55,575 nucleotides of DNA from an uncultured Massilia sp. (GCA_946481275.1 CAMLMV010000042.1:1-55575), one strand, 5' to 3'. Positions 8,099 through 21,007 are shown, numbered from the stretch's first letter. The notes: a model not told the origin generated them from the sequence alone. Translations and numbers: made by a program.

Positions 8099-9961
8099 TC
8101 AGCGCTTCAGCTGCGACAGGTCGCGCACGGCGCCGCGGTCGGCCGACGTGGTCAGCGCCGCGTAGGCACGCAGCGCTTGCGACACGGCGCGCTCGCGGTT
8201 GACCGGCTGCCACGCGGCATCGCCGCGCGCTTCCATCGCCGCGCGGCGGTGCGCCATTTCCTCGGCCGACACGCGCAGGTTGATGGTGCGGTTCGGGATG
8301 TCGATGTCGATCATGTCGCCTTCCTCGACGAGGCCGATCGCGCCGCCTTCCGCCGCTTCCGGCGACGCGTGGCCGATCACGAGGCCCGACGAACCGCCCG
8401 AGAAGCGGCCGTCCGTGAACAGCGCGCACGCCTTGCCGAGACCTTTCGACTTGATGTACGACGTCGGGTACAGCATCTCCTGCATGCCCGGACCGCCTTT
8501 CGGGCCTTCGTAGCGGATGATCACGACGTCGCCGGCATGCACAGTGTCGCCCAGGATGCCCTCGACGGCCGCGTCCTGGCTTTCGAACACGCGCGCCTTG
8601 CCCGAGAACTTCAGGATGCTTTCGTCGACGCCTGCCGTCTTCACGATGCAGCCCTTTTCCGCGATGTTCCCGTACAGGACCGCGAGGCCGCCGTCCTGCG
8701 AGTATGCGTGGGCGCGGTCGCGGATGCAGCCCTCGGCGCGATCGAGGTCGGCGCTGTCGAAGCGCTCGGCCTGCGAGAACGCGACCTGGGTCGGCACGCC
8801 GCCCGGCGCGGCGCGGAACAGCGTGTGGACCGCCTGGTCGTCGCTGCGCTTGATGTCGTACTTCTCGATTGCATCGCCCAGGGTCGGGGAGTGGACGGTC
8901 GGCAGCGACGTGTCGAGCAGGCCCGCGCGCGCCAGTTCGCCGAGGATGGCGACGATGCCGCCGGCGCGGTGCACGTCTTCGATGTGGTACTTGTTCGTCA
9001 TCGGCGCGACCTTGCACAGGCACGGCACGTTGCGCGAGATGCGGTCGATGTCGGCCATCGTGAATTCCACGCCCGCCTCGTGCGCCGCGGCCAGCAGGTG
9101 CAGCACGGTGTTGGTCGAGCCGCCCATCGACACGTCCAGCGCCATCGCGTTCTCGAACGCGGTCTTGGTGGCGATGCTGCGCGGGAGGATCGTGTAGTCG
9201 TCGCCTTCGTAGTGGCGCTTGGCCAGGTCGACGATCAGGCGGCCGGCGCGCAGGAACAGTTCCTTGCGGTCGGCGTGGGTGGCGACGATGGTGCCGTTGC
9301 CCGGCAGCGACAGGCCCAGCGCCTCGGTCAGGCAGTTCATCGAGTTCGCCGTGAACATGCCGGAGCAGGAGCCGCAGGTGGGGCAGGCCGAGCGCTCGAC
9401 TTCCGCCACGTCGGCGTCGGAGATCTTGGAGTCGCCCGCCTGGATCATCGCGTCGACGAGGTCCAGCTTGATGATCTTCTTGTCGTTGTTGACGACCTTG
9501 ACCACCTTGCCCGCTTCCATCGGGCCGCCCGACACGAACACGGTCGGGATGTTGATGCGCATGGCGGCCATCAGCATGCCCGGGGTGATCTTGTCGCAGT
9601 TCGAGATGCAGACCATCGCGTCGGCGCAGTGCGCGTTGACCATGTACTCGACGGAGTCGGCGATCAGGTCGCGCGACGGCAGCGAGTACAGCATGCCGCC
9701 ATGGCCCATCGCGATGCCGTCGTCGACGGCGATGGTGTTGAATTCCTTGGCGACACCGCCCGCCGCCTCGATCTCGCGCGCGACCAGCTGGCCCAGGTCC
9801 TTCAGGTGCACGTGGCCCGGCACGAACTGGGTGAACGAGTTGACGACGGCGATGATCGGCTTGTCGAAGTCGCCGTCCTTCATGCCGGTCGCGCGCCACA
9901 GGGCGCGGGCGCCCGCCATGTTGCGGCCCTGGGTCGTGGTATGGGAACGGTAAGTCGGCAT
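8099..9961 (-). CDS. ilvD: Dihydroxy-acid dehydratase IlvD (620 aa)
   Basis: Dehydrates 2,3-dihydroxy-isovalerate and -methylvalerate to the 2-keto acids in valine and isoleucine synthesis, using an Fe-S cluster and Mg2+. The start [20 protein letters not shown] matches the N-terminus of E. coli IlvD, and GGAG lies just upstream of the ATG at 9961; the frame is open further upstream but that extension is not conserved. Cluster ligands are in [12 protein letters not shown] and [18 protein letters not shown]. The C-terminus shows the [16 protein letters not shown] segment. The length equals that of the E. coli long-form enzyme. It is monocistronic here and divergent from the PQQ dehydrogenase gene. 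Confidence 0.98.
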   Translation of the reverse strand: MPTYRSHTTTQGRNMAGARALWRATGMKDGDFDKPIIAVVNSFTQFVPGHVHLKDLGQLVAREIEAAGGVAKEFNTIAVDDGIAMGHGGMLYSLPSRDLIADSVEYMVNAHCADAMVCISNCDKITPGMLMAAMRINIPTVFVSGGPMEAGKVVKVVNNDKKIIKLDLVDAMIQAGDSKISDADVAEVERSACPTCGSCSGMFTANSMNCLTEALGLSLPGNGTIVATHADRKELFLRAGRLIVDLAKRHYEGDDYTILPRSIATKTAFENAMALDVSMGGSTNTVLHLLAAAHEAGVEFTMADIDRISRNVPCLCKVAPMTNKYHIEDVHRAGGIVAILGELARAGLLDTSLPTVHSPTLGDAIEKYDIKRSDDQAVHTLFRAAPGGVPTQVAFSQAERFDSADLDRAEGCIRDRAHAYSQDGGLAVLYGNIAEKGCIVKTAGVDESILKFSGKARVFESQDAAVEGILGDTVHAGDVVIIRYEGPKGGPGMQEMLYPTSYIKSKGLGKACALFTDGRFSGGSSGLVIGHASPEAAEGGAIGLVEEGDMIDIDIPNRTINLRVSAEEMAHRRAAMEARGDAAWQPVNRERAVSQALRAYAALTTSADRGAVRDLSQLKR

Positions 9962-10131
9962 GGTGTCTCCTCGGGAAATCGTAAAACCCCAAGAGTGCCG
10001 TGGGTATGGCAAGTTGTCCAATATATGATTCGGTAGGCTGTGATTCGCATTCCATATCAATCACGCCAGCCGCCCGCGGGGTTCCGACGTTGCCGCAGGT
10101 AAATCGAGCGACCCGCTGTGAAAGCGAGTCC

Positions 10132-10137
10132 TATAAT
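10132..10137 (+). promoter_or_regulatory. Candidate -10 box (TATAAT) of the PQQ dehydrogenase gene
   Basis: An exact TATAAT lies 40 bases upstream of the proposed start in the 216-base divergent gap between ilvD and the dehydrogenase. No good -35 is seen at 16-18 bases, so the promoter may be activator-dependent. Confidence 0.4.
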
Positions 10138-10177
10138 TTCTTCAACTGGATTCGATTTCTGGGAGGGGCGTACGGGC

Positions 10178-12511
10178 ATGACACGGGGATTCCATGGTGT
10201 AGCGAGGGTGACGTTGACGATTGCGGCGCTGACCGGGTTCGGCGCCGCACTGTTCAATTATTTCGCGCCGATGACCGGCGTGACCGGAACGATTGGCGCC
10301 CTCGCTGTCGTCGTGTCCACCCTGTTGCTGGCGTTGCTCGGCGTTGTCCTGGCGCGCAGGCGCACCGGTAGTTCCCGGCTCGTGCAGGTCCTCGCCCTTC
10401 TCGTGGCGCTCGGCACCCTGGCGGCGGCCTGGCTGTTGCATGAGTTCCTGCTGGTTGCCGCCATGGTCATCGCACTGCTGGCGCTGGTGGCCGATTTGAT
10501 GCGTGGCCCGGACAGGCACCCGGTGACGACCGTCGCCTCGCTACTGCTCGTGCCCGCTCTCTGCATCGGCCTTGGCCTCGCCGCCAGCGGCCGGCTGCCG
10601 GCCGCGACAGCGCAGGGGGCGGTGGCAGCCGATCACGGTCGCGGCTCGTCGGGGCAACAACCATTGGCACCGCCAAAGCCCATCTGGAACAGCTTCCATG
10701 GGCAATTGAGCGCGCAGAAATACTCACCGCTGTCGCAGATCGATACATCGAACGTCGGCAGGCTGAAGCTGGCATGGCAGTACCATACCGGGGATGTCTC
10801 CGACGGCAGCGGTGGCAAGCCGCCGACGGTCTGGTCGGCCACGCCCATCTATGCCAACGAGACCCTCTACATTGGCACGCCGTTCTACCGGATTATCGCT
10901 CTCGATCCGGCGACCGGAAAGGAGCGTTGGCGGTTCGACACCCACTCGACCCTGAAGGCGCTCACGCAGCCCGCGTTGAAGACCCGCGGCGTCGCCTACT
11001 GGGAAGCCCGGGATCCGGTCGCAGGCCAGGCCTGCCAGAAGACCGTCTACATCGGCACCATGGATGCGAGACTCTTTGCCGTCGATGCCGACACGGGAAA
11101 GCCGTGCCCCGACTTTGCCGACCACGGCGTGCTTAACGTCAACAAATGGAACAACATCAATGATGCCTGGCCGCTGTCGGTGCTCCAGCCGCCCACCGTG
11201 GCCGGCGACCACCTCATCATGGGCTGGGCCGGCAAGGACTGGGCGCTGGCCGAGGCGCCGCCGGGCAGGGTCTTCTCGGTCAATGCGCGCACCGGCAAAC
11301 TGGAATGGGTGCTGGATGTTCTTCCCGACGATATCGTCAGGCAGAGCGGCACTGCGAACGTGTGGACCGCGATGTCGGTCGACGAGGACCTCGGGCTCGT
11401 GTACCTGCCCGTGTCGTCGCCTTCGCCCAACTACTGGGGCGGCAATCGCGCCGAGCCTGTCCCCCTGGCGACCTCCACCACCGCGGTCGACATCGAGACC
11501 GGCAAGGTCGTGTGGTCGCGTCAGTGGGTGCACCATGACCTCTGGGATTACGACATCAATTCGGCACCGACGCTGATGGACATCACGGTCGATGGCAAGA
11601 CGATCCCGGCGCTGATGCAGGCCACCAAGATGGGCTACCTGTTCGTCGTGAACCGCAAGACCGGCGAGGATGTCTGGCCGATCGAGGAGCGCCCGGTCCC
11701 AAGCGGCAATGTGCCCGGTGAGGTGTACGCGAGGACCCAGCCAGTTCCTACCCGACCTGCGCCGCTGCTGGAGCAGTCCCACAAGCCGAAGGTGTGGTGG
11801 ATTGCCGACGTGGTTGGCTTCGGCCAATGTTCGCGCCTGTTCGATGCCATGCATTACGATGGCATGTACACGCCGCCGACTGTCGGTGATGCTGGCACGC
11901 TGGGCTACCCGTTCAGCGCCGGCGCCGTCCAGTGGGGGGGTGTCGCGTTCGACCCGCGCAGCGAGACGGCGATCGTCAACACGTCGCATCTCGTGCAGCA
12001 ACTCAAGCTGTTGCCACGCAACGTGTACGAGAGCGTGGCCAAGGGCTCCGGCGCCGAGCAGGGCTACTACCCGCAGAAGGGGGCACCGTTCGGCATCATG
12101 CTGGAAAACGCGCTCAACTGGCTCGGCATGCCATGCTGGGAGCCACCCTTCGGCGAACTTGTCTCGATCAACATGAAGACCGGCGCGATCAACTGGCGCC
12201 GCCCCGTCGGTGCATCCCAGCAGTACGGCTTCTACATGCCGGAGAGCCTCGGCTCGCCGACGATCGGCGGGCCGGCCGTGACCGCAGGCGGCCTGATCTT
12301 CATCGGCGCCTCGATGGATGCGAAAGTGCGGGCTTATTCGCTTGCGACGGGTAAAGAGTTATGGTCCGGCCTGGTCGAGGCCCCGGTGGTCGCGAATCCG
12401 GCGGTGTATGAATACAAGGGCCGTCAGTACGTCGCCTTCGTGGCCGGCGGCAATCCGATCATCAAGGACCAGGTGGGCGACCAGCTGGCGGTGTACGCGC
12501 TGCCACAGTGA
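10178..12511 (+). CDS. Membrane-bound PQQ-dependent glucose/quinate-family dehydrogenase (777 aa)
   Basis: Inner-membrane quinoprotein that oxidises a sugar or polyol in the periplasm and passes electrons to ubiquinone. The N-terminus has four to five membrane helices (about residues 10-30, 38-60, 68-86, 88-107, 117-137), followed by an eight-bladed propeller domain. Family motifs include NSFHGQLSAQKYSPLSQI, TPFYRIIALDPATGKERW, GWAGKDWALAEAPPG and HHDLWDYD, the last matching the catalytic-Asp region of E. coli Gcd. I chose ATG 10178 because GGGAGGGG lies nine bases upstream; an in-frame start at 10118 is less likely. Glucose versus quinate/shikimate specificity cannot be decided. PQQ synthesis genes are not in the window. 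It ends at a shared terminator with the convergent sugar symporter. Confidence 0.93.
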   Translation: MTRGFHGVARVTLTIAALTGFGAALFNYFAPMTGVTGTIGALAVVVSTLLLALLGVVLARRRTGSSRLVQVLALLVALGTLAAAWLLHEFLLVAAMVIALLALVADLMRGPDRHPVTTVASLLLVPALCIGLGLAASGRLPAATAQGAVAADHGRGSSGQQPLAPPKPIWNSFHGQLSAQKYSPLSQIDTSNVGRLKLAWQYHTGDVSDGSGGKPPTVWSATPIYANETLYIGTPFYRIIALDPATGKERWRFDTHSTLKALTQPALKTRGVAYWEARDPVAGQACQKTVYIGTMDARLFAVDADTGKPCPDFADHGVLNVNKWNNINDAWPLSVLQPPTVAGDHLIMGWAGKDWALAEAPPGRVFSVNARTGKLEWVLDVLPDDIVRQSGTANVWTAMSVDEDLGLVYLPVSSPSPNYWGGNRAEPVPLATSTTAVDIETGKVVWSRQWVHHDLWDYDINSAPTLMDITVDGKTIPALMQATKMGYLFVVNRKTGEDVWPIEERPVPSGNVPGEVYARTQPVPTRPAPLLEQSHKPKVWWIADVVGFGQCSRLFDAMHYDGMYTPPTVGDAGTLGYPFSAGAVQWGGVAFDPRSETAIVNTSHLVQQLKLLPRNVYESVAKGSGAEQGYYPQKGAPFGIMLENALNWLGMPCWEPPFGELVSINMKTGAINWRRPVGASQQYGFYMPESLGSPTIGGPAVTAGGLIFIGASMDAKVRAYSLATGKELWSGLVEAPVVANPAVYEYKGRQYVAFVAGGNPIIKDQVGDQLAVYALPQ

Positions 12512-12533
12512 CCGCAAGCGCCGGTGTCCAATA

Positions 12534-12565
12534 AAGCAAAAGCAGCCCGCAGGCTGCTTTTGCTT
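12534..12565. terminator. Perfect bidirectional terminator
   Basis: AAGCAAAAGCAGCC and its exact reverse complement flank a CGCA loop: 14 base pairs with no mismatch. The A/T-rich outer part supplies a T-rich run in both directions. It lies between the stops of the convergent PQQ dehydrogenase (12511) and symporter (12579) genes and should end both transcripts. Confidence 0.88.
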
Positions 12566-12578
12566 CAAGCGAGGTTGC

Positions 12579-14246
12579 TTACCACCACATGCCGTAGATC
12601 GTGGCCAGCACGACGCAGATGACGGCCGAGCCGAGGGCGAACGCACCGTCGACCTTGAACAGCTTGGTGTCGACGATCAGCGCCTTGACCTTGCCGCGGG
12701 CGAAGACGGTACTGAGCAGGACCATGCCGGCGACGACCAGCCAGAACACGATGAACATGCGGTCCAGGAACGGGATCTCGTACACGCCCGAGCCGTTGTC
12801 GTGGGCGAAGCCGATCGGGGCGAGGAAGGACAGGTCCATCATCGTCGGCAGGAACTTCAGGATGATCGAGAACACGAGGCCGCCGACCGTCGCGAACATC
12901 GCGGCGCTCGACGTCGTCTTCTTCCAGAAGAAGCCCAGCAGGAACATGGCCAGGATGCCCGGCGAGACGAAGCCCGTGTATTCCTGGATGTACTGGAAGC
13001 CGCCTTTCTTGTCGATGCCCATCAGCGGAGCGATCAGCACGGCCAGCAGCATCGACACGATGACGGTCATGCGGCCGATCCACACCATCTTCTTCTCGGT
13101 GACGTCCGGGTGCAGGCGTTTCTGGTAGATGTCCAGCGTGAAGATCGTGGCGATCGAGTTGGCCTTGCCGGCCAGTGACGCGACGACGGCCGCGGTCAGT
13201 GCCGCGAACGCGATGCCTTTCAGGCCCGACGGCAGCAGCGCCAGCAGGGTCGGATACGCACGGTCCGGATTCAGCTCGCCGCCGACGCGCATCGCGTCGC
13301 CCAGCACGCCGGCACGGTCCAGTGCGAACGCGGCGATACCCGGCATGACGACGATGATCGGCATCAGCAGTTTCAGGAACGCGGCGAACAGCAGGCCTTT
13401 GCGGGCGGTCGGCAGGTCGGCGCCCAGGGCGCGCTGCGTGATGTACTGGTTGCAGCCCCAGTAGTTCAGGTTCACGATCCACATGCCGCCGATCAGCGTG
13501 GACAGGCCCGGCAGGTCCATGTAGTTCGGGTTGTCGCGGCCCAGCACCATCTGGAAGTGGTCGCGGGTCGAGTCGTACAGCGTGGAGAAGCCCTGCAGCG
13601 CGCCGTGGCCGTTGCCGAGTTTCGCGACGAGGTCCAGCGCCAGCCACGTGGTCACGAGGCCGCCGATGACGAGGCAGGTGACCTGGATGACGTCCGTGTA
13701 GCCAATGACCTTCATGCCGCCCAGCGTGATGATGGCGGCAAAGACGGCGAGGAACAGCATGCAGGGCAGCACGCCGATGCCGGTGACGCTGCCGATGGCC
13801 AGCGCGCCCAGGTACAGGATCGAGGTCAGGTTGACGACGACGTACAGGCCGAGCCAGAACAGTGCCATCGTCGTGGCGACGGCCTTGCCGTAGCGCTGTT
13901 CGAGGAACTGGGGCATCGTGTAGATGTGGTTCTTCAGGTAGACCGGCATGAAGAACACGGCGACGATGACGAGCGTGGCGGCGGCCATCAGTTCGTACAC
14001 GGCGATGGCCATGCCGATGCGGAAGCCCGAGCCGCTCATGCCGATGAACTGCTCGGCGGAGATGTTCGATGCGATCAGCGAAGCGCCGATGGCCCACCAC
14101 GTGAGCGAGCCTTCGGCGAGGAAGTAGTCGTGCGAGGCGGACGTGTTCGCGCTCTTTTTACGGCGGTAGACCCACAGGCCGTAGCCGGCGACGACGACGA
14201 AGTAGAACAGGAAGACAATGGTGTCCAGGCGGGAGATCAGATTCAT
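12579..14246 (-). CDS. Sodium/sugar symporter of the SLC5 (vSGLT) family (555 aa)
   Basis: Na+-driven sugar uptake through the inner membrane. The sequence follows Vibrio vSGLT closely along its whole length: DYFLAEGSLTWWAIGASLIA, NISAEQFIGMSGSG, VNLTSILYLGALA, a NYWGCNQYITQRALGA segment, and the late FQYIQEYTGFVSPGILAMFL. These include the segments that in vSGLT line the galactose site and the Na+ site. About 14 hydrophobic helices are seen and the length is normal. Glucose, galactose or another hexose is likely. Its promoter region carries a GCGC-centred palindrome and an extended -10. Convergent pairing with a periplasmic sugar dehydrogenase suggests a shared theme, though the two genes are transcribed separately. 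Confidence 0.94.
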   Translation of the reverse strand: MNLISRLDTIVFLFYFVVVAGYGLWVYRRKKSANTSASHDYFLAEGSLTWWAIGASLIASNISAEQFIGMSGSGFRIGMAIAVYELMAAATLVIVAVFFMPVYLKNHIYTMPQFLEQRYGKAVATTMALFWLGLYVVVNLTSILYLGALAIGSVTGIGVLPCMLFLAVFAAIITLGGMKVIGYTDVIQVTCLVIGGLVTTWLALDLVAKLGNGHGALQGFSTLYDSTRDHFQMVLGRDNPNYMDLPGLSTLIGGMWIVNLNYWGCNQYITQRALGADLPTARKGLLFAAFLKLLMPIIVVMPGIAAFALDRAGVLGDAMRVGGELNPDRAYPTLLALLPSGLKGIAFAALTAAVVASLAGKANSIATIFTLDIYQKRLHPDVTEKKMVWIGRMTVIVSMLLAVLIAPLMGIDKKGGFQYIQEYTGFVSPGILAMFLLGFFWKKTTSSAAMFATVGGLVFSIILKFLPTMMDLSFLAPIGFAHDNGSGVYEIPFLDRMFIVFWLVVAGMVLLSTVFARGKVKALIVDTKLFKVDGAFALGSAVICVVLATIYGMWW

Positions 14247-14313
14247 GAGCGTTGTCTCGTATGACGGACAGTGCTCGAGCGAGGCACCATCCGCTGGTTG
14301 TTATATCGTCCGC

Positions 14314-14336
14314 CGGAACCGGCGACGCCGGCTCCG
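14314..14336 (-). promoter_or_regulatory. Hairpin in the 5' leader of the sugar symporter mRNA
   Basis: On the minus strand CGGAGCCGGC-GTC-GCCGGTTCCG forms ten base pairs including one G-U. It lies between the proposed promoter (about 14408-14435) and the symporter start (14246), giving a leader of roughly 150 bases. No T-tract follows, so it may affect mRNA stability or translation rather than terminate. Confidence 0.4.
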
Positions 14337-14407
14337 AGCTTCCAATCTACAAGAGATTATCGGAAACGCTCAAGAAATGCTATTCCGAAAAGTGCTTTTT
14401 ACACACT

Positions 14408-14416
14408 TTTATAACA
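14408..14416 (-). promoter_or_regulatory. Extended -10 promoter element of the symporter gene
   Basis: On the minus strand TGTTATAAA matches the extended -10 pattern TGnTATAAT at all but one position. It begins five bases downstream of the palindrome at 14422-14435. The same arrangement occurs upstream of the GH2 gene. Confidence 0.5.
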
Positions 14417-14421
14417 CAATT

Positions 14422-14435
14422 TGTTTGCGCAAACA
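14422..14435. promoter_or_regulatory. GCGC-centred operator-like palindrome upstream of the symporter
   Basis: TGTTTGCGCAAACA is a perfect 14-base palindrome, the size and central CpG-containing core typical of LacI-family operators. It would occupy the -35/-10 region of the symporter promoter, where a bound repressor blocks RNA polymerase. A related site, TGGTTGCGCTACCA on the minus strand, sits in the same position at the GH2 gene. Confidence 0.6.
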
Positions 14436-14443
14436 TCCAAAGG

Positions 14444-16045
14444 TCAGCCAACGACGAGTGCTCGGCTGCTGGAGGAACGGCGCGCGGCTTCCTCCAGCTT
14501 GAACACGCTGACCAGGTGGTCGAGCGCCTCGGCCTGTTCGTGCAGGCTCTGGGCCGCCGTCGCGGCTTCTTCGACGAGGCTGGCGTTCTGCTGGGTAACG
14601 GTGTCCATCTGCGCGATGGCCTGGTTGACCTGCTGGATCCCGGCGCTCTGTTCGCGGCCGGCATGGCTGATCTCGACCATCAGCTCGTGCATCTGCTGCA
14701 CGGTCTGCAGCACTTCGCGCATCGTGGCGCCGGCTTCCGACACGAGGCCCGCGCCCGCTTCGACCTGCTGCACGGAGGCGCCGATCAGCTCCTTGATTTC
14801 CTTGGCGGCGGCGGCCGAACGCTGGGCCAGCGTCCGCACTTCGCCCGCCACGACGGCGAAGCCGCGGCCCTGTTCGCCGGCGCGTGCCGCTTCCACGGCG
14901 GCGTTCAGCGCGAGGATGTTGGTCTGGAAGGCGATGCCGTCGATGACGGCGATGATGTCCACGATTTTCTGCGACGACGCGTGGATCGAGCCCATCGTGT
15001 CGACGACGCGAGCGACGGCCGTGCTCCCCTGCTGGGCGACGCCGGCCGCCGTGTCGGCGAGGGCGTTGGCCTGGTTCGCGTGTTCGGCGTTGTTGCGCAC
15101 GGTCGCGGTGAGTTCTTCCATCGAGGCGGCCGTCTGCTGCAGCGCGCTGGCCTGCTGCTCGGTGCGCGAGGACAGGTCGAGGTTGCCCGCGGCGATCTGC
15201 GTGGAGGCGCTGGAGATCGTGCCGGTGGCGGCGCGCACGTTGCCGACGATGTGGGCCAGGTTGCCCTGCATCGCCTTCATTGCGGCGAGCAGGCTGGATT
15301 GGTCGCCGGGGCGGGTCTGCACGTCCATCGACAGGTCGCCGGCCGCGATGTGCTTGACGATGTCGGTTGCGTAATCCGGCTCGCCGCCCAGGCGGCGCAT
15401 CAGCCAGCGCGTGAGCAGCGTGGCGCCGGCGGCACCCACCAGCACGCAGCCGGTGACGAGCGTCGTGACCAGCGTACGCGATGTCTCGTAGCGGTGCGAG
15501 CCCTCGAGGGCGGCCGCGCGGCCGCCTGCCGTGTAGCTGTCGACGGCCTTGTCGACGTTGGCGCGGATGGCGACGATCAGCTTGTTCGATTCGCCGCGGA
15601 TCAGCGTCTTGGCCAGGGCGTCGTCGTTCTGGCGGGAGGCGGCGCGGACCTTCGCGTCTTCCGCCATGTAGCGCTGCCACAGGTCGAGGAATTCGGCATA
15701 GCTCTGCTTTTCTTCCGGCGATTCGAGCAGCTTGACGTAGTCGTCCTGCATGTGCCGCAGGTCTTCGAGGTCTTGCGCGATCACCTTGTCGTACTTGTCC
15801 ATCTCGGCCTGGTCGCTGGAAATGATGTATTGCAGCTCGCGTGTACGGATGCGGGCGACCTGCGACTTGATGTCTTCGATGACGCGGATGCCCGGCATCC
15901 AGTGGTCCGACAGGCGCAGCGACGTGTCGTTGACTTTCGCCAGTTGGTGGATCGAGAAGGTGCCGACCAGCACGGTGAGTGCGAGGACGGCGGCAAACGT
16001 AATGCCCAGCTTGCTCGCAAGGCGGAGGCGGTTGAACCAGTTCAT
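14444..16045 (-). CDS. Methyl-accepting chemotaxis protein (533 aa)
   Basis: Chemoreceptor outside the main chemosensory operon. From [14 protein letters not shown]: first membrane helix about residues 15-32, a four-helix-bundle periplasmic domain with [10 protein letters not shown] and GRAAALEGS segments, a second helix about 192-212, HAMP, and a signalling domain with the tip [20 protein letters not shown] and [18 protein letters not shown]. This resembles the Tar/Tsr-type group common in Burkholderiales. The frame extends 17 codons upstream to 16096, but ATG 16045 directly precedes the membrane helix as in relatives; no strong ribosome binding site helps the choice. There is no CheR tether at the C-terminus. 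It is divergent from the actA gene. Confidence 0.94.
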   Translation of the reverse strand: MNWFNRLRLASKLGITFAAVLALTVLVGTFSIHQLAKVNDTSLRLSDHWMPGIRVIEDIKSQVARIRTRELQYIISSDQAEMDKYDKVIAQDLEDLRHMQDDYVKLLESPEEKQSYAEFLDLWQRYMAEDAKVRAASRQNDDALAKTLIRGESNKLIVAIRANVDKAVDSYTAGGRAAALEGSHRYETSRTLVTTLVTGCVLVGAAGATLLTRWLMRRLGGEPDYATDIVKHIAAGDLSMDVQTRPGDQSSLLAAMKAMQGNLAHIVGNVRAATGTISSASTQIAAGNLDLSSRTEQQASALQQTAASMEELTATVRNNAEHANQANALADTAAGVAQQGSTAVARVVDTMGSIHASSQKIVDIIAVIDGIAFQTNILALNAAVEAARAGEQGRGFAVVAGEVRTLAQRSAAAAKEIKELIGASVQQVEAGAGLVSEAGATMREVLQTVQQMHELMVEISHAGREQSAGIQQVNQAIAQMDTVTQQNASLVEEAATAAQSLHEQAEALDHLVSVFKLEEAARRSSSSRALVVG

Positions 16046-16121
16046 CGGTAAATCTTCAAGGTAAGGTTTCCACAAACCAATGATGATAACCGACATTCAA
16101 TGTTGATGTCATGCAATATGG

Positions 16122-16133
16122 ATATACGTATAT
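16122..16133. promoter_or_regulatory. Palindrome ATATACGTATAT in the divergent act/chemoreceptor region
   Basis: A perfect 12-base palindrome in the 209-base A/T-rich gap between the chemoreceptor (16045) and actA (16255). It may be an operator, or its TATAT parts may be -10 elements of the divergent promoters. Confidence 0.35.
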
Positions 16134-16254
16134 TCCACACGGCAATTAGTTTGTAACAAATGTTTGCTGCCCAGCGGTAACGTGTGAGGTGTTGTATGAA
16201 CGACAGCCTATACTGCGCCTGTGTGTTCCGGATCCACAACCGTTTCCATGCACG

Positions 16255-16901
16255 ATGGCGCCACCGTTTACCCGTTCCGCGGTCCTGTTCGTCAAGCTGA
16301 TCCTGCTGGGTCTGCTGGTCGGGGTCGCAGCCTGGATCGCGCTGGCCCGCTGGACCATGACGCCGCGTAACGTGACGCTAGCCCCCGTCGCCCAGCCCAT
16401 TCCGTTCAGCCACAAGCACCATGTGGCCGACGACGGCATCGATTGCCGCTACTGCCACACGTCGGTGGAAAACTCGGCCACGGCCGGGATGCCGTCGACG
16501 TCCGTCTGCCTCAGCTGTCACTCGCAGCTGTTCCTCGATTCGCCGCTGCTGGCAAAGCTGCACGAGAGCGCGCGCACGGGCAGGCCGATCCACTGGGTGC
16601 GCGTGCACGACCTGCCGGACTTCGTCTATTTCGAGCACGACATCCACGTGAACAAGGGCGTCGCCTGCATCGAGTGCCACGGCCGCGTGGACCAGATGCC
16701 CATCACGTGGCGCACGGCGTCGCTGGAGATGCAATGGTGCCTGCGCTGCCACCGCGACGCGCCGAACCACGTGCGCCCGCTGAACCAGGTGCTGTCGATG
16801 GCGCCGCAAAAGCCGCTCAGTGCGGAAGAAATCCGCCAGCTGAACCGCCTGTACCACCTGCGCGATGCCCAGGCGTTGACCAACTGCTCGACCTGTCACC
16901 G

Positions 16902-16905
<4 letters not shown>
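16255..16905 (+). CDS. actA: Alternative complex III subunit ActA, pentaheme cytochrome c (216 aa)
   Basis: Periplasm-facing, membrane-anchored multiheme cytochrome of alternative complex III, the quinol-oxidising complex that replaces bc1. One N-terminal helix (about residues 8-30) is followed by five CxxCH heme sites: CRYCH 64-68, CLSCH 85-89, CIECH 138-142, CLRCH 162-166 and CSTCH 211-215. Five hemes and a single anchor are the known ActA layout. I chose ATG 16255 since the resulting N-terminus (MAPPFTRSA, then the helix) resembles family members as I recall them; an in-frame GTG at 16189 is possible and neither has a clear ribosome binding site. The stop overlaps the next start (ATGA). 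It is the first gene of the respiratory operon. Confidence 0.92.
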
Positions 16906-19642
<2,737 letters not shown>

Positions 19643-19646
<4 letters not shown>

Positions 19647-21007
19647 GTACGCCAGAGGATGCCGACGTCCTGCGCCCCGGCTGGGGCTATGCGAGCGTCA
19701 CGGACAAGATCGCCGGTATCGTCCTCGCCGGCCGGTTCGGCTGGCGCTGGTGGACCGCATTCCTCGTCGCGTCCGCCGGCGTGTGCGCGCTGCTGGCCGC
19801 CGTCTCCTGGCTGCTGGTGAAGGGCATCGGCATCTGGGGCGTGGACATCCCCGTCGCGTGGGGCTTCGCCATCGGTAACTTCGTGTGGTGGATCGGGATC
19901 GGCCATGCCGGTACCTTCATCTCCGCCGTGCTCCTGCTGCTGCGCCAGAAGTGGAGAACGTCGATCAACCGCTTCGCCGAGGCGATGACCCTGTTCGCGG
20001 CCGGCATCGCGGGCCTGTTCCCGATCCTGCACCTGGGCCGGCCGTGGTTCTTCTACTGGCTCGTGCCTTACCCGAACGTGATGAACGTGTGGCCGCAGTG
20101 GCGCAGCCCCCTCGTGTGGGATTTCTTCGCCATCGCGACCTATCTCACCGTGTCGCTGCTGTTCTGGTACGTCGGGCTGATTCCCGACCTTGCCACCTTG
20201 CGCGACCGGGCCGGCCAGCGCGGGAAACGAAAACGCCAGATCGCGTACGGCCTGCTGGCGCTGGGCTGGCGCGGCGAGGCGCGGCACTGGGCGCGCTACG
20301 AATGGGCCTATTTGCTGCTGGCGGGGCTGGCGACGCCGCTCGTCGTGTCGGTGCACACGATCGTGTCGCTCGACTTCGCCGTCGGGAACACGCCCGGCTA
20401 CCACTCGACCATCTTCCCGCCGTATTTCGTCGCCGGTGCGCTGTTCTCCGGCTTCGCGATGGTGCTGACGCTCGCGATCCCGCTGCGCGCCGCGTTCGGC
20501 CTGCACGATTTCATCACGGGCCGCCACCTCGCCAACGCGGCCAAGGTACTGCTGGCCACGTGCTGGCTCGTGAACTACGGCTACCTGGCCGAGATCTTCA
20601 CGTCGTTCTACAGCGGCGACATCTACGAGCGCTACATGACGGTGAACCGTTTTACCGGTCCGTACGGTCCCGTGTACTGGGCCATGCTGACGTGTAACGT
20701 GCTGGTGCCGCAGCTGTTCTGGTTTCGCCGCGTAAGACTCAGCGTGCCGCTCCTGTTCGTGCTGAGCCTCGTCATCAATTGCGGCATGTGGATGGAGCGC
20801 TTCCTCATCGTCGTCACGTCGCTGCACCGCGATTATCTGCCGTCCGCCTGGGGCATGTTCTATCCGACGCGCTGGGACTGGATCACGCTGTTCGGTTCCA
20901 TCGCGCTGTTCGTCTGGCTGTTCCTGCTGTTCGTGCGCTTTTTGCCGCTGATCTCGATCGCGGAGATGCGCGAGCTGGTGCGGGAACGCGCGCAGGGGGA
21001 GGCATGA
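19643..21007 (+). CDS. actC: Alternative complex III subunit ActC, NrfD-like quinol-binding protein (454 aa)
   Basis: Polytopic NrfD/PsrC-family membrane subunit that carries the quinol oxidation site of alternative complex III. About ten hydrophobic helices are visible. Family segments include [20 protein letters not shown], then [28 protein letters not shown] and a late [16 protein letters not shown]. The conserved His and Asp of VHTIVSLDF lie near the quinol site described for this family. The length is normal. The start ATG overlaps the actB stop, and the stop overlaps actD (ATGA). A much longer upstream frame is only the shadow of actB. Confidence 0.94.

Noticed and set aside
8020..8202. 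Possible 60-residue membrane peptide after the TauE/SafE gene
   Set aside because: It has a GAGGA-like site and a hydrophobic first half, but its second half is an antisense shadow of the ilvD 3' end and no family is recognised.
16189..16254. Longer N-terminus of ActA from GTG 16189
   Set aside because: The extra 22 residues precede the membrane anchor and do not resemble ActA N-termini; no strong ribosome binding site supports it, though it is not excluded.
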